Of a stretch of 64,000 nt of DNA, positions 38,089-47,642 are shown piece by piece; positions within the stretch are counted from its first letter, which is position 1, and each line of letters opens with the position of its first letter. The notes beneath the pieces were generated by a model. That model had not been told where the DNA came from, made no database searches, and saw only the letters and a list, made by a program, of their open reading frames with translations. The stretch comes from Futiania mangrovi (GTDB lineage: Bacteria; Pseudomonadota; Alphaproteobacteria; Futianiales; Futianiaceae). The stretch is from NCBI RefSeq assembly GCF_024158125.1, contig NZ_JAMZFT010000003.1, positions 124,001-188,000 of the forward strand, written 5' to 3'. The translations under genes and the position numbers were made by a program.

Positions 38089-38667
38089 TCAGCGGCGCCA
38101 GGCCGGGCGGCCGATGCGGCTGGAGACGCGCTGGACCATGCGCAGATTGTCGGTGCCGAGGTTGAGCGCCCAGAAGTGCCCGCGGTCCGGGTCGCAGACA
38201 TAGCCGATGCCGGCCTCGGTCACGTCGGCAAGCTCCATGTTGCGGCGGTGGCTCGGGCTCTCGATCCAGCCGCGCACGATGCCGGCGGGGGTGGCGTAGT
38301 TCCAGCCGACGTTCTCGGCGCGCGCATAGCCGGAATAGCCCACCTTCTCGATCCGGTCGACGAAGGTCTCGCCCTGCGCGCCATAGTGCGAGAGCACGCT
38401 GCGCTGGGCGAGGTCGGCCACGTGCATCATCGCCGCCGCAGTCAGGCGCGGCTCGAGATGCACCGGGCCGAGACCCTGTGCGGCACGGTATGCATTGATC
38501 TCGTCCACGACGGCCTGGGCGAGCGCGGGATCGACGGCCGGCTGCGCGCAATGTGCCGGGCTCGCCACGGGAATTTCGCTCGGCCGGGCCCCGGCGTCGC
38601 CCGACCCCAGCGACAGGACAGACAGGACAAGGGCACCGGCGATGAATGTCTTCTGGATCACGCTCAT
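38089..38667 (-). CDS. secreted CAP-domain (SCP/PR1-like) protein
   Basis: A 192-residue exported protein. The signal peptide is MSVIQKTFIAGALVLSVLSL with Ala-rich cleavage near residue 27. The CAP domain follows: VDEINAYRAAQGLGPVHLEP, MMHVADLAQRSVLSHYG, with one of the active-site-like His, and AENVGWNYATPAGIVRGW. The usual second His-containing motif SPSHRRNM is present. Bacterial CAP proteins often act at the cell surface, but the function is unknown. Upstream lies an AT-rich patch with a CtrA-like sequence. Confidence 0.9.
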   Translation of the reverse strand: MSVIQKTFIAGALVLSVLSLGSGDAGARPSEIPVASPAHCAQPAVDPALAQAVVDEINAYRAAQGLGPVHLEPRLTAAAMMHVADLAQRSVLSHYGAQGETFVDRIEKVGYSGYARAENVGWNYATPAGIVRGWIESPSHRRNMELADVTEAGIGYVCDPDRGHFWALNLGTDNLRMVQRVSSRIGRPAWRR

Positions 38668-38691
38668 GGGAGAGAGCGTGCCAGTGAGGTT

Positions 38692-38706
38692 TTAATTGGC
38701 GCTTTA
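38692..38706. promoter_or_regulatory. degenerate CtrA-type box upstream of the CAP gene
   Basis: TTAA (38692-38695) and TTTA (38703-38706) are separated by seven bases, one mismatch from TTAA-N7-TTAA. A further TTAA occurs in CTGGTTAAGCG nearby. It sits about 25 bases before the CAP start in an AT-rich stretch (38690-38785) that contrasts with the GC-rich surroundings. Confidence 0.35.
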
Positions 38707-38810
38707 CAGAACTGGTTAAGCGTTTTTGTGAAAATGCGTTAGTATAAATTCTTATTTACCTAAATTTTTATATGAATTTTTGCGGTGTGCGCGGGACCTT
38801 GCCTCCAACC

Positions 38811-38979
38811 CCCGTCATCCCCGCGCGTTTGCCGTCTTCTCATTCTCCCGTCATCCCCGGGCCCGTCCCGGGGATCCATGAACACAAAGGGTTGCGGAAG
38901 GGGGCCGAACGGTCGCGGCCGCCTCCCTCACGAAGCGGACGCCCCGGGCATGGGCCCTCGGGACAAGCCCGAGGGCGAC
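38811..38979. repeat. cluster of palindromic repeat units upstream of uvrB
   Basis: Units with GTCATCCCC occur at 38811-38831 and 38848-38880, the latter with GGGCCCGTCCCGGGGATCC. A full unit lies at 38921-38979 (ATGGGCCCTCGGGACAAGCC). They match the family at 35043 and 45091. The 373-base gap 38668-39040 holds these repeats, the AT-rich CAP promoter region and no gene that I can support. Confidence 0.8.
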
Positions 38980-39040
38980 GGCGCTGACGGGGACGCCCCC
39001 GCCCTTCCCTTCGCGCCAGCGGGCGGCCATATTGCGGGCC

Positions 39041-41266
39041 ATGGCCGATCTCGCACCGCACGTGGACCCCGCGCTCTGGATTCCGCACCGCCCGGAACGC
39101 CCCGACAAGATCGAGGGCGGCAAGCGGCTGGTCATGCAGACCGAGTACCAGCCCGCAGGCGACCAGCCGGCGGCGATTGCGGAGCTTGTGGAGGGCATCG
39201 GCGCGGAGGAGCGCGACCAGGTGCTGCTGGGCGTCACCGGCTCGGGCAAGACCTTCACCATGGCCAAGGTGATCGAGGCGACGCAGCGCCCGGCGCTGAT
39301 CCTCGCGCCCAACAAGACGCTGGCGGCGCAGCTCTACGAGGAGTTCAAGCGCTTCTTCCCCGAAAACGCGGTCGAATACTTCGTCTCCTACTACGACTAT
39401 TACCAGCCGGAAGCCTATGTCCCGCGCACGGACACCTATATCGAGAAGGAATCCTCGGTCAACGAGCAGATCGACCGGATGCGCCACTCGGCCACGCGGG
39501 CGCTGCTGGAACGCGACGACGTGATCATCGTGGCGTCGGTGTCGTGCATCTACGGCATCGGTTCAGTCGAGACCTATTCGTCCATGACGCTGGACGTGAA
39601 GACGGGCGAGACCATCGGCCAGCGCGACCTGATCGCGGGCCTCGTCAGCCTGCAGTACAAGCGCAACGACGCAGCCTTCCAGCGCGGCACCTTCCGGGTG
39701 CGCGGCGACGTGATCGAACTGTGGCCGGCGCACCTGGAGGACGCGGCGTGGCGCTTCTCCCTCTTCGGCGACGAGATCGAGGAGATGGTGGAATTCGACC
39801 CGCTGACGGGGAAGAAATACGGCAGTTTCGAGCGCACGCGCATCTATGCGAACTCGCACTACGTCACGCCGCGCCCGACGCTGCAGCAGGCGATCAAGCA
39901 GATCAAGGTCGAGCTGAAGCAGCGGCTGGCGGAACTGGAGGCGGACGGCAAGCTGCTGGAAGCCCAGCGCCTGGAGCAGCGCACCAATTTCGACGTGGAG
40001 ATGATGGAGGCGACGGGGTCCTGCGCGGGGATCGAGAACTACTCGCGCTACCTCACGGGCCGCAAGCCGGGCGAGCCGCCGCCCACCCTGTTCGAATACC
40101 TTCCCGACGAGGCCATCGTCTTCGTGGACGAAAGCCATGTGACCGTGCCGCAGATCGGCGGCATGTACCGGGGCGACTTCCGGCGCAAGGCGACGCTCGC
40201 GGAATACGGCTTCCGCCTGCCGTCCTGCATCGACAACCGGCCGCTGAAGTTCGAGGAGTGGGACGCGATGCGCCCGCGCTCCGTCTTCGTGTCGGCGACG
40301 CCGGGGCCGTGGGAGATGGAGCGCACGGGCGGCGTCTTCACCGAGCAGGTGATCCGCCCCACCGGCCTGATCGACCCGCCCATCGACATCCGCCCGGTGG
40401 CGAGCCAGGTCGACGACCTGCTGGCCGAAGCGCGCGAGGTCGCGGCGCACGGCGGGCGCGTGCTGGTCACGACGCTGACCAAACGCATGGCGGAGGATCT
40501 GACGGAATACCTGCACGAGCAGGGCGTGCGCGTGCGCTACATGCACTCCGACATCGACACGCTGGAGCGGATCGAGATCCTGCGCGACCTGCGGCTGGGC
40601 GCGTTCGACGTGCTGGTCGGGATCAACCTGCTGCGCGAGGGCCTCGACATCCCGGAGTGCATGCTGGTCGCCATCCTCGACGCCGACAAGGAAGGCTTCC
40701 TGCGGTCGGAAACCTCGCTGATCCAGACGGTCGGGCGCGCGGCGCGCAATGTCGACGGGCGCGTGATCATGTATGCCGACAAGGTGACGGGCTCCATGGA
40801 GCGCGCGATCGCGGAGACGAACCGGCGGCGCGAGAAGCAGGTGGCCTACAACGCGGAGAACGGCATCACGCCGCAGTCGGTGCGCCGCGCCATCGCCGAC
40901 ATCATGGACAGCGTCTACGAACGCGACCACGTGCAGGTGGATTTGCCCTTCGCCGACGCGGTGAAGGAGATCGCGGGCGGCAAGGGCGCCAAGGGCAAGA
41001 CGCCGAAACCGGGCGAGATGGGCCACAACCTGCGCGCCCACATCGAGGAGCTGGAAAAGCGGATGCGCGCGGCCGCCGCCGACCTGGAGTTCGAGGAGGC
41101 GGCCCGCCTGCGCGACGAGATCAAGCGGCTTGAGGCGACCGAGCTTGCCATCGCCGCCGACCCGTTCGCGCGGCAATCGTCGGTGGAGGCGGCGGCATCC
41201 GAAGGCAAGCGCTCCTCCGCCGGCAAGCCGAAGGGCGCCAAGGGTCGCCCCGCGCGGCGGCGGTGA
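39041..41266 (+). CDS. uvrB: excinuclease ABC subunit UvrB
   Basis: A 741-residue helicase-like subunit of nucleotide excision repair; it verifies damage after UvrA loading and positions UvrC. Walker A is [16 protein letters not shown]. The beta-hairpin that inserts at the lesion has [17 protein letters not shown]. Helicase motifs include [19 protein letters not shown] and [21 protein letters not shown]-terminal UVR domain ([20 protein letters not shown]) binds UvrC. A short basic Lys/Arg tail follows. The ATG at 39041 was preferred to a TTG three codons earlier. Confidence 0.98.
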   Translation: MADLAPHVDPALWIPHRPERPDKIEGGKRLVMQTEYQPAGDQPAAIAELVEGIGAEERDQVLLGVTGSGKTFTMAKVIEATQRPALILAPNKTLAAQLYEEFKRFFPENAVEYFVSYYDYYQPEAYVPRTDTYIEKESSVNEQIDRMRHSATRALLERDDVIIVASVSCIYGIGSVETYSSMTLDVKTGETIGQRDLIAGLVSLQYKRNDAAFQRGTFRVRGDVIELWPAHLEDAAWRFSLFGDEIEEMVEFDPLTGKKYGSFERTRIYANSHYVTPRPTLQQAIKQIKVELKQRLAELEADGKLLEAQRLEQRTNFDVEMMEATGSCAGIENYSRYLTGRKPGEPPPTLFEYLPDEAIVFVDESHVTVPQIGGMYRGDFRRKATLAEYGFRLPSCIDNRPLKFEEWDAMRPRSVFVSATPGPWEMERTGGVFTEQVIRPTGLIDPPIDIRPVASQVDDLLAEAREVAAHGGRVLVTTLTKRMAEDLTEYLHEQGVRVRYMHSDIDTLERIEILRDLRLGAFDVLVGINLLREGLDIPECMLVAILDADKEGFLRSETSLIQTVGRAARNVDGRVIMYADKVTGSMERAIAETNRRREKQVAYNAENGITPQSVRRAIADIMDSVYERDHVQVDLPFADAVKEIAGGKGAKGKTPKPGEMGHNLRAHIEELEKRMRAAAADLEFEEAARLRDEIKRLEATELAIAADPFARQSSVEAAASEGKRSSAGKPKGAKGRPARRR

Positions 41267-41309
41267 GCGGGGCGCGCCGCGTCTGAAGTAGCGTTTGGGG
41301 GGAAGCGAC

Positions 41310-42005
41310 ATGGCGAGGCGGGGCAAGCGGGCGCTGGCGGGGGTTGCGGGCGTGCTGGCGCTGGTGCTGGCGGTTGCGGGCGCGCTTTTCGAGACGGGCA
41401 CGGAGGAGGCGAAGGCGGAACGGCCCGACGCCTATGTGCTCGCGCTTTCCTGGTCGCCGTCCTATTGCCTCGACGAGGGGGCGGACGACCGCGACCAGTG
41501 CGGGACGCGCAGGCCGCGCGCCTACAGCTTCGTGACGCACGGGCTCTGGCCGCAGGGCGACGGGGGCAATGCGCGGCTCGCATATTGCGAGAAGCCCGCG
41601 CCCTGGGTCGGCGAGGACGTGATCGCCGAGGTGCTCGACACCATCCCGACGCGGCGGCTGGCGCTGCACCAGTGGCGCAAGCACGGGACGTGCAGCGGGC
41701 TGGACGCGGCGGCCTATTTCGACCTGACGGAGACGGCACGCGCCCGCATCCGCATCCCCGACGCGATGCAGCGCCCGACGGCCCCGGTTGTGATGAGCCA
41801 GCGCGAGGCGGTCGAGGCCTTCGTTCGCGTCAACCCGGACCTGCCCGCCAACGCCATCGTGCTGGATTGCGGAAACCGCACCGGGCAGGCCAGACTGCGC
41901 GAGGTGCGGTTCTGCCTCGACGGATCGCTCGCCCCCCGCGCCTGCACGCGGGCCGAGCGGACGTCGTGCCGGGCCGACACGCTGATCCTGCCGCCCGTGC
42001 GCTGA
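41310..42005 (+). CDS. secreted RNase T2 family ribonuclease
   Basis: A 231-residue exported endoribonuclease. A hydrophobic signal peptide (residues 7-27) precedes the T2 fold. The two conserved active-site segments are visible: CAS I FVTHGLWPQG and CAS II HQWRKHGTCSG, holding the catalytic His residues. RNase T2 cleaves RNA through 2',3'-cyclic phosphates and in bacteria is usually periplasmic. Several Cys would give disulfides. The ATG at 41310 follows GGGGGGAAG. It lies 44 bases after uvrB and runs in the same direction as the GST gene. Confidence 0.93.
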   Translation: MARRGKRALAGVAGVLALVLAVAGALFETGTEEAKAERPDAYVLALSWSPSYCLDEGADDRDQCGTRRPRAYSFVTHGLWPQGDGGNARLAYCEKPAPWVGEDVIAEVLDTIPTRRLALHQWRKHGTCSGLDAAAYFDLTETARARIRIPDAMQRPTAPVVMSQREAVEAFVRVNPDLPANAIVLDCGNRTGQARLREVRFCLDGSLAPRACTRAERTSCRADTLILPPVR

Positions 42006-42049
42006 GGCGCGGGCAGCCAGCCAACAGATGAAACAGGGATGACCCGAGC

Positions 42050-42676
42050 ATGACGAAAACGATGATCCTGCGCTCCGCCCTGCCCTCGCCCTTCGGCCGC
42101 AAGGTGAAGATCGCGGCGAAGGTGCTGGGCCTGTGGGACGAGATCGACCTGAAGCTGGCCGACACGACGGACCCGGCGGACGACCTGCGCAAGCAGAACC
42201 CGCTCGGCAAGATCCCGACGCTGATCCCGGACGGACACGCGCCGATCTACGATTCCGCGGTCATCATGGCCTATCTCGACGCGCGCGCGGGCGGCGCGAA
42301 GATCATCCCGGCGGATGCCTCCAAGTGGGACGTGCTGACGCTGGAGGCGCTGGCCGACGGCATGATGGACGCCGCCATCCTGCAGGTCTACGAGAAGCGG
42401 TTCCGGCCGGAAGAAATCCGCCACGCGCCGTGGGTCGGCTACCAGGCGGACAAGGTGACGCGCGGGCTCGACTACCTCTCGGAGAACCTGGGCCGCGTGG
42501 GCGAGGTCGAGGGTCTGCCCAACGTCGGGCAGATCACGACGGCGTGCACGCTGGGCTACCTCGACTTCCGGTTCGAGGGGGCGTGGCGCACGGTCTATCC
42601 GACGCTGGTCAGCTGGCTCGACCGCTTCGACAAGGCGGTGCCGGCGTTCGCCGAAACCGCGCCCCCAAAGGCGTGA
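42050..42676 (+). CDS. glutathione S-transferase family protein
   Basis: A 208-residue GST. The thioredoxin-like N-terminal domain begins MILRSALPSPFGRKVKIAAK, where Ser in the SPFGRKV segment is in the catalytic position. The glutathione site is NPLGKIPTLIPDGHAPIYDS, with the cis-Pro and DS motif. The C-terminal helical domain contains TTACTLGYLDFRF. It belongs to the cytosolic alphaproteobacterial GSTs related to beta or omega types, and its substrate is unknown. RNase T2 ends 44 bases upstream and MFS begins convergently 6 bases downstream. Confidence 0.9.
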   Translation: MTKTMILRSALPSPFGRKVKIAAKVLGLWDEIDLKLADTTDPADDLRKQNPLGKIPTLIPDGHAPIYDSAVIMAYLDARAGGAKIIPADASKWDVLTLEALADGMMDAAILQVYEKRFRPEEIRHAPWVGYQADKVTRGLDYLSENLGRVGEVEGLPNVGQITTACTLGYLDFRFEGAWRTVYPTLVSWLDRFDKAVPAFAETAPPKA

Positions 42677-42682
42677 GGATGC

Positions 42683-43888
42683 CTACTTCTTCTTGCCGAG
42701 GCGGAAGACCTCCGGGCTCGTCCGGTTGAAAACGCGGAACGGCGCGCGGGCCTCAGGGTCGGCCCGCGTCGCCATGCGCCAGGCAGCGTAGACGAGCAGC
42801 AGCCCGTGCAGCACGCTTGTATAGGTGAAGAAATAGGGCGCGCCGAACCGCTCGATCACCAGCGAGGCGACCAGCGGCCCCACCGACGCGCCGATGGAAA
42901 AGCACAACAGAAGCCCCGCCGACACCATCACGTAATCGGCCGGCGTCGCCCGGTCGGCGGCGTGCGCGATGGAGAGCGAATAGAGCGGCATGGCAAACGC
43001 GCCGAACGCGAAGGAGCCGGCGTAGAGCAGCAGCACCTCGCCCGGCACGGCGAAGGAGAGCCACAGCCCCGCGAGCATCGTCGCCCCCGTCGCCAGCACC
43101 AGCACGCGGCGGCGGCCGAAGCGGTCCGACAGCCAGCCGAGCGGAATGGGCGTCAGCGCGCCCGCGACGATCGCCGCGATCATGAAGACGGCGATGCCTT
43201 CGAGGTCGAGCCCCATCCCCTCCGCATAAAGCGGGCCGACCTGCCGGAACGCACCGTTCGTGAGGCCGAGCGTCACGCACCCCGCCGCGGCGAGCGGCGA
43301 GATGGCCACGACCTTGCGCAAATCGAGGCGCGTATCCTCCGGCGGGGCGGGCGCGATCTCGCGGGTCAGCGCCACGGGCACCAGCGCGAGGCAGTAGAGC
43401 ATGGCGATGATGGCGAAAAGCTCGAACCCCGCAGGACCCACCAGCGGCAGCAGAAGCTGGCCCGCCGTCACGCAGCCGAGGTCCACCATGCGGTAGACGC
43501 CGAGGACGCGGCCGCGACGCCCGGGCTCGGCGCGCGCGTTGAGCCAGCTTTCGATCACCATGGAAAGCCCGGCGCTGCAGAACCCCACCGCGAACCGCGC
43601 CGCGAGCCACACGGCCGGAACCGGCGACAGCGCGTGGAAGAGCGCAGCGGAGGCGGCGATGGCCGCGAGCGCGGCGAAGGCGCGGATGTGGCCCGCGCGC
43701 TTGATGATGCGCGCGCCGAAGACGCAGCCGCCCATGTAGCCGATGAAGAAGGCCGAGCCGAAAAGACCGATCAGCGCGGGCGAAAACCCCTCGATCCGGC
43801 CGCGGATCGGCACGAGCGTGCCGAGCAGGCCGGAGCCCGCGAGAAGGATGCCCGCCGAGGCGAGAACGGGAACGAGCGTAAGCCACAT
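42683..43888 (-). CDS. MFS transporter
   Basis: A 401-residue major facilitator with about 12 hydrophobic segments. The motif A-like loop is GCVFGARIIKRAGHIRAF between helices 2 and 3, and the corresponding second half has LGWLSDRFGRRRVLVLA. The overall pattern (FSPALIGLFGSAFFIGYMG, ADRATPADYVMVSAGLL) resembles the YcaD/UMF-type permease group. The substrate is unknown. The ATG at 43888 was chosen over an upstream one lacking membrane character. The C-terminus is short and ends in LGKKK. Confidence 0.85.
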   Translation of the reverse strand: MWLTLVPVLASAGILLAGSGLLGTLVPIRGRIEGFSPALIGLFGSAFFIGYMGGCVFGARIIKRAGHIRAFAALAAIAASAALFHALSPVPAVWLAARFAVGFCSAGLSMVIESWLNARAEPGRRGRVLGVYRMVDLGCVTAGQLLLPLVGPAGFELFAIIAMLYCLALVPVALTREIAPAPPEDTRLDLRKVVAISPLAAAGCVTLGLTNGAFRQVGPLYAEGMGLDLEGIAVFMIAAIVAGALTPIPLGWLSDRFGRRRVLVLATGATMLAGLWLSFAVPGEVLLLYAGSFAFGAFAMPLYSLSIAHAADRATPADYVMVSAGLLLCFSIGASVGPLVASLVIERFGAPYFFTYTSVLHGLLLVYAAWRMATRADPEARAPFRVFNRTSPEVFRLGKKK

Positions 43889-44000
43889 GGCGTGAGACGA
43901 TCCTGAAGGCGGCGCACGGGGCCGGCGCGCCCGACACGCCGGGTGCGCGCGACCGACGATGCCGCAAGCCTCACTCCCCGGCAAGCGGCGAGAAGAGGCG

Positions 44001-44969
44001 TCAGCGCAGGCGCTTTCGGCGCGTCGTGATGAGGATGCCGCCGATCACGAGGACGAGGCCGATCCCGTGCGAAGGCAGGAACCGCTCCCCCAGGAAGACC
44101 ACCGCGAGGAAGGAGCCATAGAGCGGAATCAGGTGGAAGAAGACGCCCGCGCGGTTCGCCCCCACCATCTCCACCCCGCGGTTGTAGCAATAATAGGATA
44201 CGACCGAGGGAAAGACCGCGACATAGAGGACGGTCAGCGCCGCCCCCGTCGAGGCGGCGATCACCAGCCCCGTCGACCATTCCCACAGCATGACGGGGAA
44301 AAGCTGCATGGCGCCGATCACGAAGGTGACGAGCATGAAGCTCCACGGGTCGACGGCAGGCCGGAGCCGAAGGAGCGCAGTGTAAGCGGCATAGATCACC
44401 ACAGCTGCCAGCATCCAGAGGTCGCCGGCGCGGAACTCCAGCGCGGCAAGCCGCGACCAGTCGCCGTCCGACACGATCACGAGCACGCCCGTGAAGGAAA
44501 CGCAGAAGCCGAACGCCTGGCGCAGCGTCATCCGCTCCCTGAACACGAGGAAGGTGACAAGGCCGATGAAGACGGGCGTCGCCGACTGCGTGATCGTCAC
44601 ATTGAGCGCCGTCGTGGTCTGAAGCGCGCGGTAGAGCATGGTGTTGAAGAGCCCGACGCCGAGGGCTGCCAGCAGCAGCACCGTGCCGAAGCGCGCCTTC
44701 ATCGCGGGCCAGTCGCGCGCGACCGGCGGCCGGATCACGAGCCAGACGAGCAGCGCGGCCAGCGACCAGCGCAGGAAGGCGAGCGTCACCGGCGGCACGT
44801 CGAACCGCGCCGCCCGGCCGATCACCGCGTTTCCCGCCCAGAAGAGGGTTGCGAGCGACAGCAGCAGATAGGGCATGTCGGCAATGCGCGCGAGACCGCG
44901 GCGCGGGGGCTGGCCGTCCCCCGCCGTGCCTCCGCCCGCGGGCGGTGTCCGATCCTCTGCGCTGCGCAT
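44001..44969 (-). CDS. EamA/DMT family transporter
   Basis: A 322-residue (or shorter) permease with about ten hydrophobic segments in two EamA halves. The first has PYLLLSLATLFWAGNAVIGR and LRWSLAALLVWLV; the second has DLWMLAAVVIYAAYTALL and PLYGSFLAVVFLGER. Members export amino acids, purines or metabolites; the substrate is unknown. Start choice is uncertain: the ATG at 44969 gives a 31-residue hydrophilic lead, whereas MPYLLLS at 44876 begins directly at the first helix and may be the true start. Confidence 0.82.
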   Translation of the reverse strand: MRSAEDRTPPAGGGTAGDGQPPRRGLARIADMPYLLLSLATLFWAGNAVIGRAARFDVPPVTLAFLRWSLAALLVWLVIRPPVARDWPAMKARFGTVLLLAALGVGLFNTMLYRALQTTTALNVTITQSATPVFIGLVTFLVFRERMTLRQAFGFCVSFTGVLVIVSDGDWSRLAALEFRAGDLWMLAAVVIYAAYTALLRLRPAVDPWSFMLVTFVIGAMQLFPVMLWEWSTGLVIAASTGAALTVLYVAVFPSVVSYYCYNRGVEMVGANRAGVFFHLIPLYGSFLAVVFLGERFLPSHGIGLVLVIGGILITTRRKRLR

Positions 44970-45090
44970 GCCGGGTCGCGCCTTCCCTTCCTCGCTTCCC
45001 ACGCAAAGCGCGGGCGCCTTCCTCTAGCCGGTTGCGCGGGGGCAAGTAAACGCACGCGCGGGGGCGGACAGCCATGCGAGGGGGCGTGGC

Positions 45091-45214
45091 GCCGCCTTCG
45101 CGTGTGCTTGCCGACGCCCCGGTCATGGGCCCTCGGGACAAGCCCGAGGGCGACACAAATTTCGATTCCATCATCCCCCGGGCATGGGTCCCCGGCACGG
45201 AGGCCGGGAACGAC
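45091..45214. repeat. two palindromic repeat units between the EamA and antiporter genes
   Basis: The unit at 45091-45154 contains TCATGGGCCCTCGGGACAAG. The unit at 45170-45214 contains GGGCATGGGTCCCCGG followed by GCCGGGAACGAC. They match copies at 35043, 38921, 31220 and 32367. The 366-base gap 44970-45334 holds only these repeats and low-information sequence; no gene can be supported. Confidence 0.82.
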
Positions 45215-45334
45215 GGGGGCAGCGACGGCGGAAGAAGCGGCCCGAGGGCTTTCCCCCCCGGACCCGCGCGCCTATATAGCCGACCCAAGACCGCCATCCC
45301 GCACGAGCCCCGAACAACGGAGCACGACACCCAA

Positions 45335-46336
45335 ATGTCCTACCTGATGGTTGCCGGCGGCCTTGTGTTGCTTACCCTGTGCGGCGACTTCCTCGTGCGC
45401 GGTGCAGCAGCACTGAGCCTGAAGCTTCATATTCCGCCCCTGATCGTCGGCCTGACGGTCATCGCGTTCGGCACCTCGGCCCCGGAACTGTTCGTGTCGG
45501 TGGGCGCCGCGCTCGGCGGCTATCCCGGCATCGCCATGGGCAATGTCATCGGGTCGAACATCGCGAACGTGCTGCTGGTGCTGGGCGTGCCGGCGCTGAT
45601 CATGCCCATCGCCTGCCACCAGGCGGGAGTCACGGCCAATGCGCTGGTCATGCTGGCGGCGAGCCTGCTGCTGATCGCGCTGGCGTTCACCGGCGCGATC
45701 GGCCTGTGGCAGGGCCTCGTCCTGCTGCTGGCCATGACGGCCTTCGTCGGCTGGACCATCGCGACATCGCTCGCCCACCGGCGGGAGAAGAAGGCGGCGC
45801 TGGCCAACGGCAACGCGAAGGACGAGCTGGGCGACGACGTCGACCCCGACAGCCTGCCGCAAGGCTGGCCGAAGATCTGGGCGCTGACGCTCGCCGGCCT
45901 GATCGGCCTGCCCATCGGCGCGGAACTGCTGGTCACGGGCGCGGCCGACATCGCGCGCGCCTTCGGCATGAGCGACGCGGTGATCGGCCTGACCCTGGTC
46001 GCGGTCGGCACGAGCCTGCCGGAGTTCGCGGCCACCCTGATCTCGGCCATCAAGCGACACACGGAAATGGCGATCGGCAACGTGATCGGGTCCAACATCT
46101 TCAACATCCTGCTGATCCTGGGCACGGCGGGCGTCGCAGCCCCGCTGGGCGGCAAGGACATCCCGGTCACGCCGGAGATGCTGACCATAGACCTTTGGGT
46201 GATGCTCGGCGCGGCCCTGATCGTCGTGGGCGCCGTGCTGATCCGCCGCCCGATCGGGCGCGTGGCGGGCGTCGGCATGTCCGCGGTCTATGCGGCCTAT
46301 GTCTGGTTCCTGCTGGCGACCGGGGGCATGACGTGA
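45335..46336 (+). CDS. calcium/sodium antiporter (CaCA family, YrbG-like)
   Basis: A 333-residue cation exchanger with about ten membrane segments. The two alpha-repeats that form the ion path are clear: VIAFGTSAPELFVSVGAALG with GNVIGSNIANVLLVLG, and VAVGTSLPEFAATLISAIKR with GNVIGSNIFNILLILG. A cytoplasmic loop between them is charged (NAKDELGDDVDPDS). The family exchanges calcium for sodium or protons. The ATG at 45335 gives the family start MSYLMVAGG. It overlaps the next gene (GTGA at 46333-46336). Confidence 0.93.
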   Translation: MSYLMVAGGLVLLTLCGDFLVRGAAALSLKLHIPPLIVGLTVIAFGTSAPELFVSVGAALGGYPGIAMGNVIGSNIANVLLVLGVPALIMPIACHQAGVTANALVMLAASLLLIALAFTGAIGLWQGLVLLLAMTAFVGWTIATSLAHRREKKAALANGNAKDELGDDVDPDSLPQGWPKIWALTLAGLIGLPIGAELLVTGAADIARAFGMSDAVIGLTLVAVGTSLPEFAATLISAIKRHTEMAIGNVIGSNIFNILLILGTAGVAAPLGGKDIPVTPEMLTIDLWVMLGAALIVVGAVLIRRPIGRVAGVGMSAVYAAYVWFLLATGGMT

Positions 46337-47091
46337 GCGGCGCGGCACTCGTCACCGGCGCGGGCGTCCGCATCGGGCGCACCATCGCAGAGGCGCTGGG
46401 CCGCGACGGCTTCGCGGTCGCCGTGCACTATCGCGGGTCGGCGGACGCGGCGGAGGACACGGCGGCGGCGATCCGCGCCTCCGGCGGCAGGGCCGCGACC
46501 GTACAGGGCGACCTCGGCGATCCGGCGGACGTGGACACGCTGGTCGCGCGGGCGGCAGAGGCGCTGGGCACCCCCCTCACCTGCCTCGTCAACAATGCGA
46601 GCGTGTTCGAGGACGACCGCGCGGGCACGGTGACGCGCGAGACGTGGACCCTGCACATGGACGCGAACCTCTATGCGCCGCTGATGCTGGCGCAGGCGTT
46701 CGCCGCGCAGCTTCCGGAGACCGCGGAAGGCAACATCGTCAACATCATCGACCAGCGGGTCTGGGCGCTGACGCCGAAGTTCCTGAGCTACACGCTCTCC
46801 AAGGCGGGCTTGTGGACGCTGACGCAGACGCTGGCGCAGGCTCTCTCCCCCCGCATCCGGGTGAACGGCATCGGCCCTGGCCCCACCTTGCGCAACGCGC
46901 GCCAGTCGGAGGAAGACTTCGCCGCACAGGTCGAGGGCGTCCTGCTGAAGCGCGCCACCGACCCGGAAGAGATCGCCAACGCCGTGCGCTTCCTGATCGC
47001 CACGCCCTCGCTCACGGGGCAGATGCTGGCGCTGGACGGCGGGCAGCACCTGGGCTGGGAAACGCCCGACGTGAAGGACGTGACCGAGTAG
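46333..47091 (+). CDS. short-chain dehydrogenase, pteridine reductase (FolM-like)
   Basis: A 252-residue SDR. The nucleotide-binding motif is VTGAGVRIGRTIAEAL, the TGxxxRxG pattern of pteridine reductases rather than the TGxxxGxG of ordinary SDRs. The middle motif is CLVNNASVFEDD, and the catalytic Tyr-Lys is SYTLSKAG. LALDGGQHLGW lies at the C-terminal end. The family reduces dihydromonapterin or dihydrofolate with NADPH. folB follows 131 bases later, supporting a pterin role. The GTG at 46333 overlaps the antiporter stop. Confidence 0.8.
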   Translation: MSGAALVTGAGVRIGRTIAEALGRDGFAVAVHYRGSADAAEDTAAAIRASGGRAATVQGDLGDPADVDTLVARAAEALGTPLTCLVNNASVFEDDRAGTVTRETWTLHMDANLYAPLMLAQAFAAQLPETAEGNIVNIIDQRVWALTPKFLSYTLSKAGLWTLTQTLAQALSPRIRVNGIGPGPTLRNARQSEEDFAAQVEGVLLKRATDPEEIANAVRFLIATPSLTGQMLALDGGQHLGWETPDVKDVTE

Positions 47092-47222
47092 AACGCCGCA
47101 CATCGTGCGCGCATGGCCGCTTTTGAGTGTTGCGCAGACGCGCGCGCGGGGTCACATAGGAGCAGGCCGCACCCGGGCAGGGCAGGCCCTCGACGCCAAC
47201 GGCCACGAGGCGGGCACCATCC

Positions 47223-47642
47223 GTGACGAGTAATGTGCACCACCTGAAGATCGCAGACGCCGACCGCGCGATCCGGCATGTCTTCGTCCGCGACCTGCGG
47301 CTCGACGCCAGCATCGGCGTCTACGCCCACGAGAAGCAGAACGCCCAGCCGGTCGTCATCAACATCGACCTGACGGTGCAGGAAGGCGTCACGACTTCAG
47401 ACGACGACATCCGCAACGTGGTCTGTTACGAGACGGTCGTGAACAAGGTGAAAGCCGTGCTGGCCGATGGCCACATCCACCTGGTCGAGACCATGGCGGA
47501 GGCGATCGCGCATCGCTGCCTGGAGGACGCCCGCGTCGAAGTGGCCCGCGTGCGCGTGGAAAAGACCGCTGCCATCGCGGAAGCCGCGAGCGTCGGCGTG
47601 GAGATCGAACGCCGCCGGACCGGCCGCACGGGCCCGCTCTGA
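47223..47642 (+). CDS. folB: dihydroneopterin aldolase FolB
   Basis: A 139-residue enzyme of tetrahydrofolate synthesis that splits 7,8-dihydroneopterin to 6-hydroxymethyl-dihydropterin and glycolaldehyde. The family core is visible: DLRLDASIGVYAHEKQNAQP, VVCYETVVNKVKAVL and the catalytic-site segment HLVETMAEAIAHRC. A GTG start at 47223 gives the proper length; the ATG at 47234 is out of frame. It is close to a pteridine-reductase-like SDR. Confidence 0.93.
   Translation: MTSNVHHLKIADADRAIRHVFVRDLRLDASIGVYAHEKQNAQPVVINIDLTVQEGVTTSDDDIRNVVCYETVVNKVKAVLADGHIHLVETMAEAIAHRCLEDARVEVARVRVEKTAAIAEAASVGVEIERRRTGRTGPL

Noticed and set aside
38668-39040. Hidden gene in the CAP-uvrB gap
   Set aside because: Frames there are read through palindromic repeats and the AT-rich patch; none has a ribosome site together with coherent codon use.
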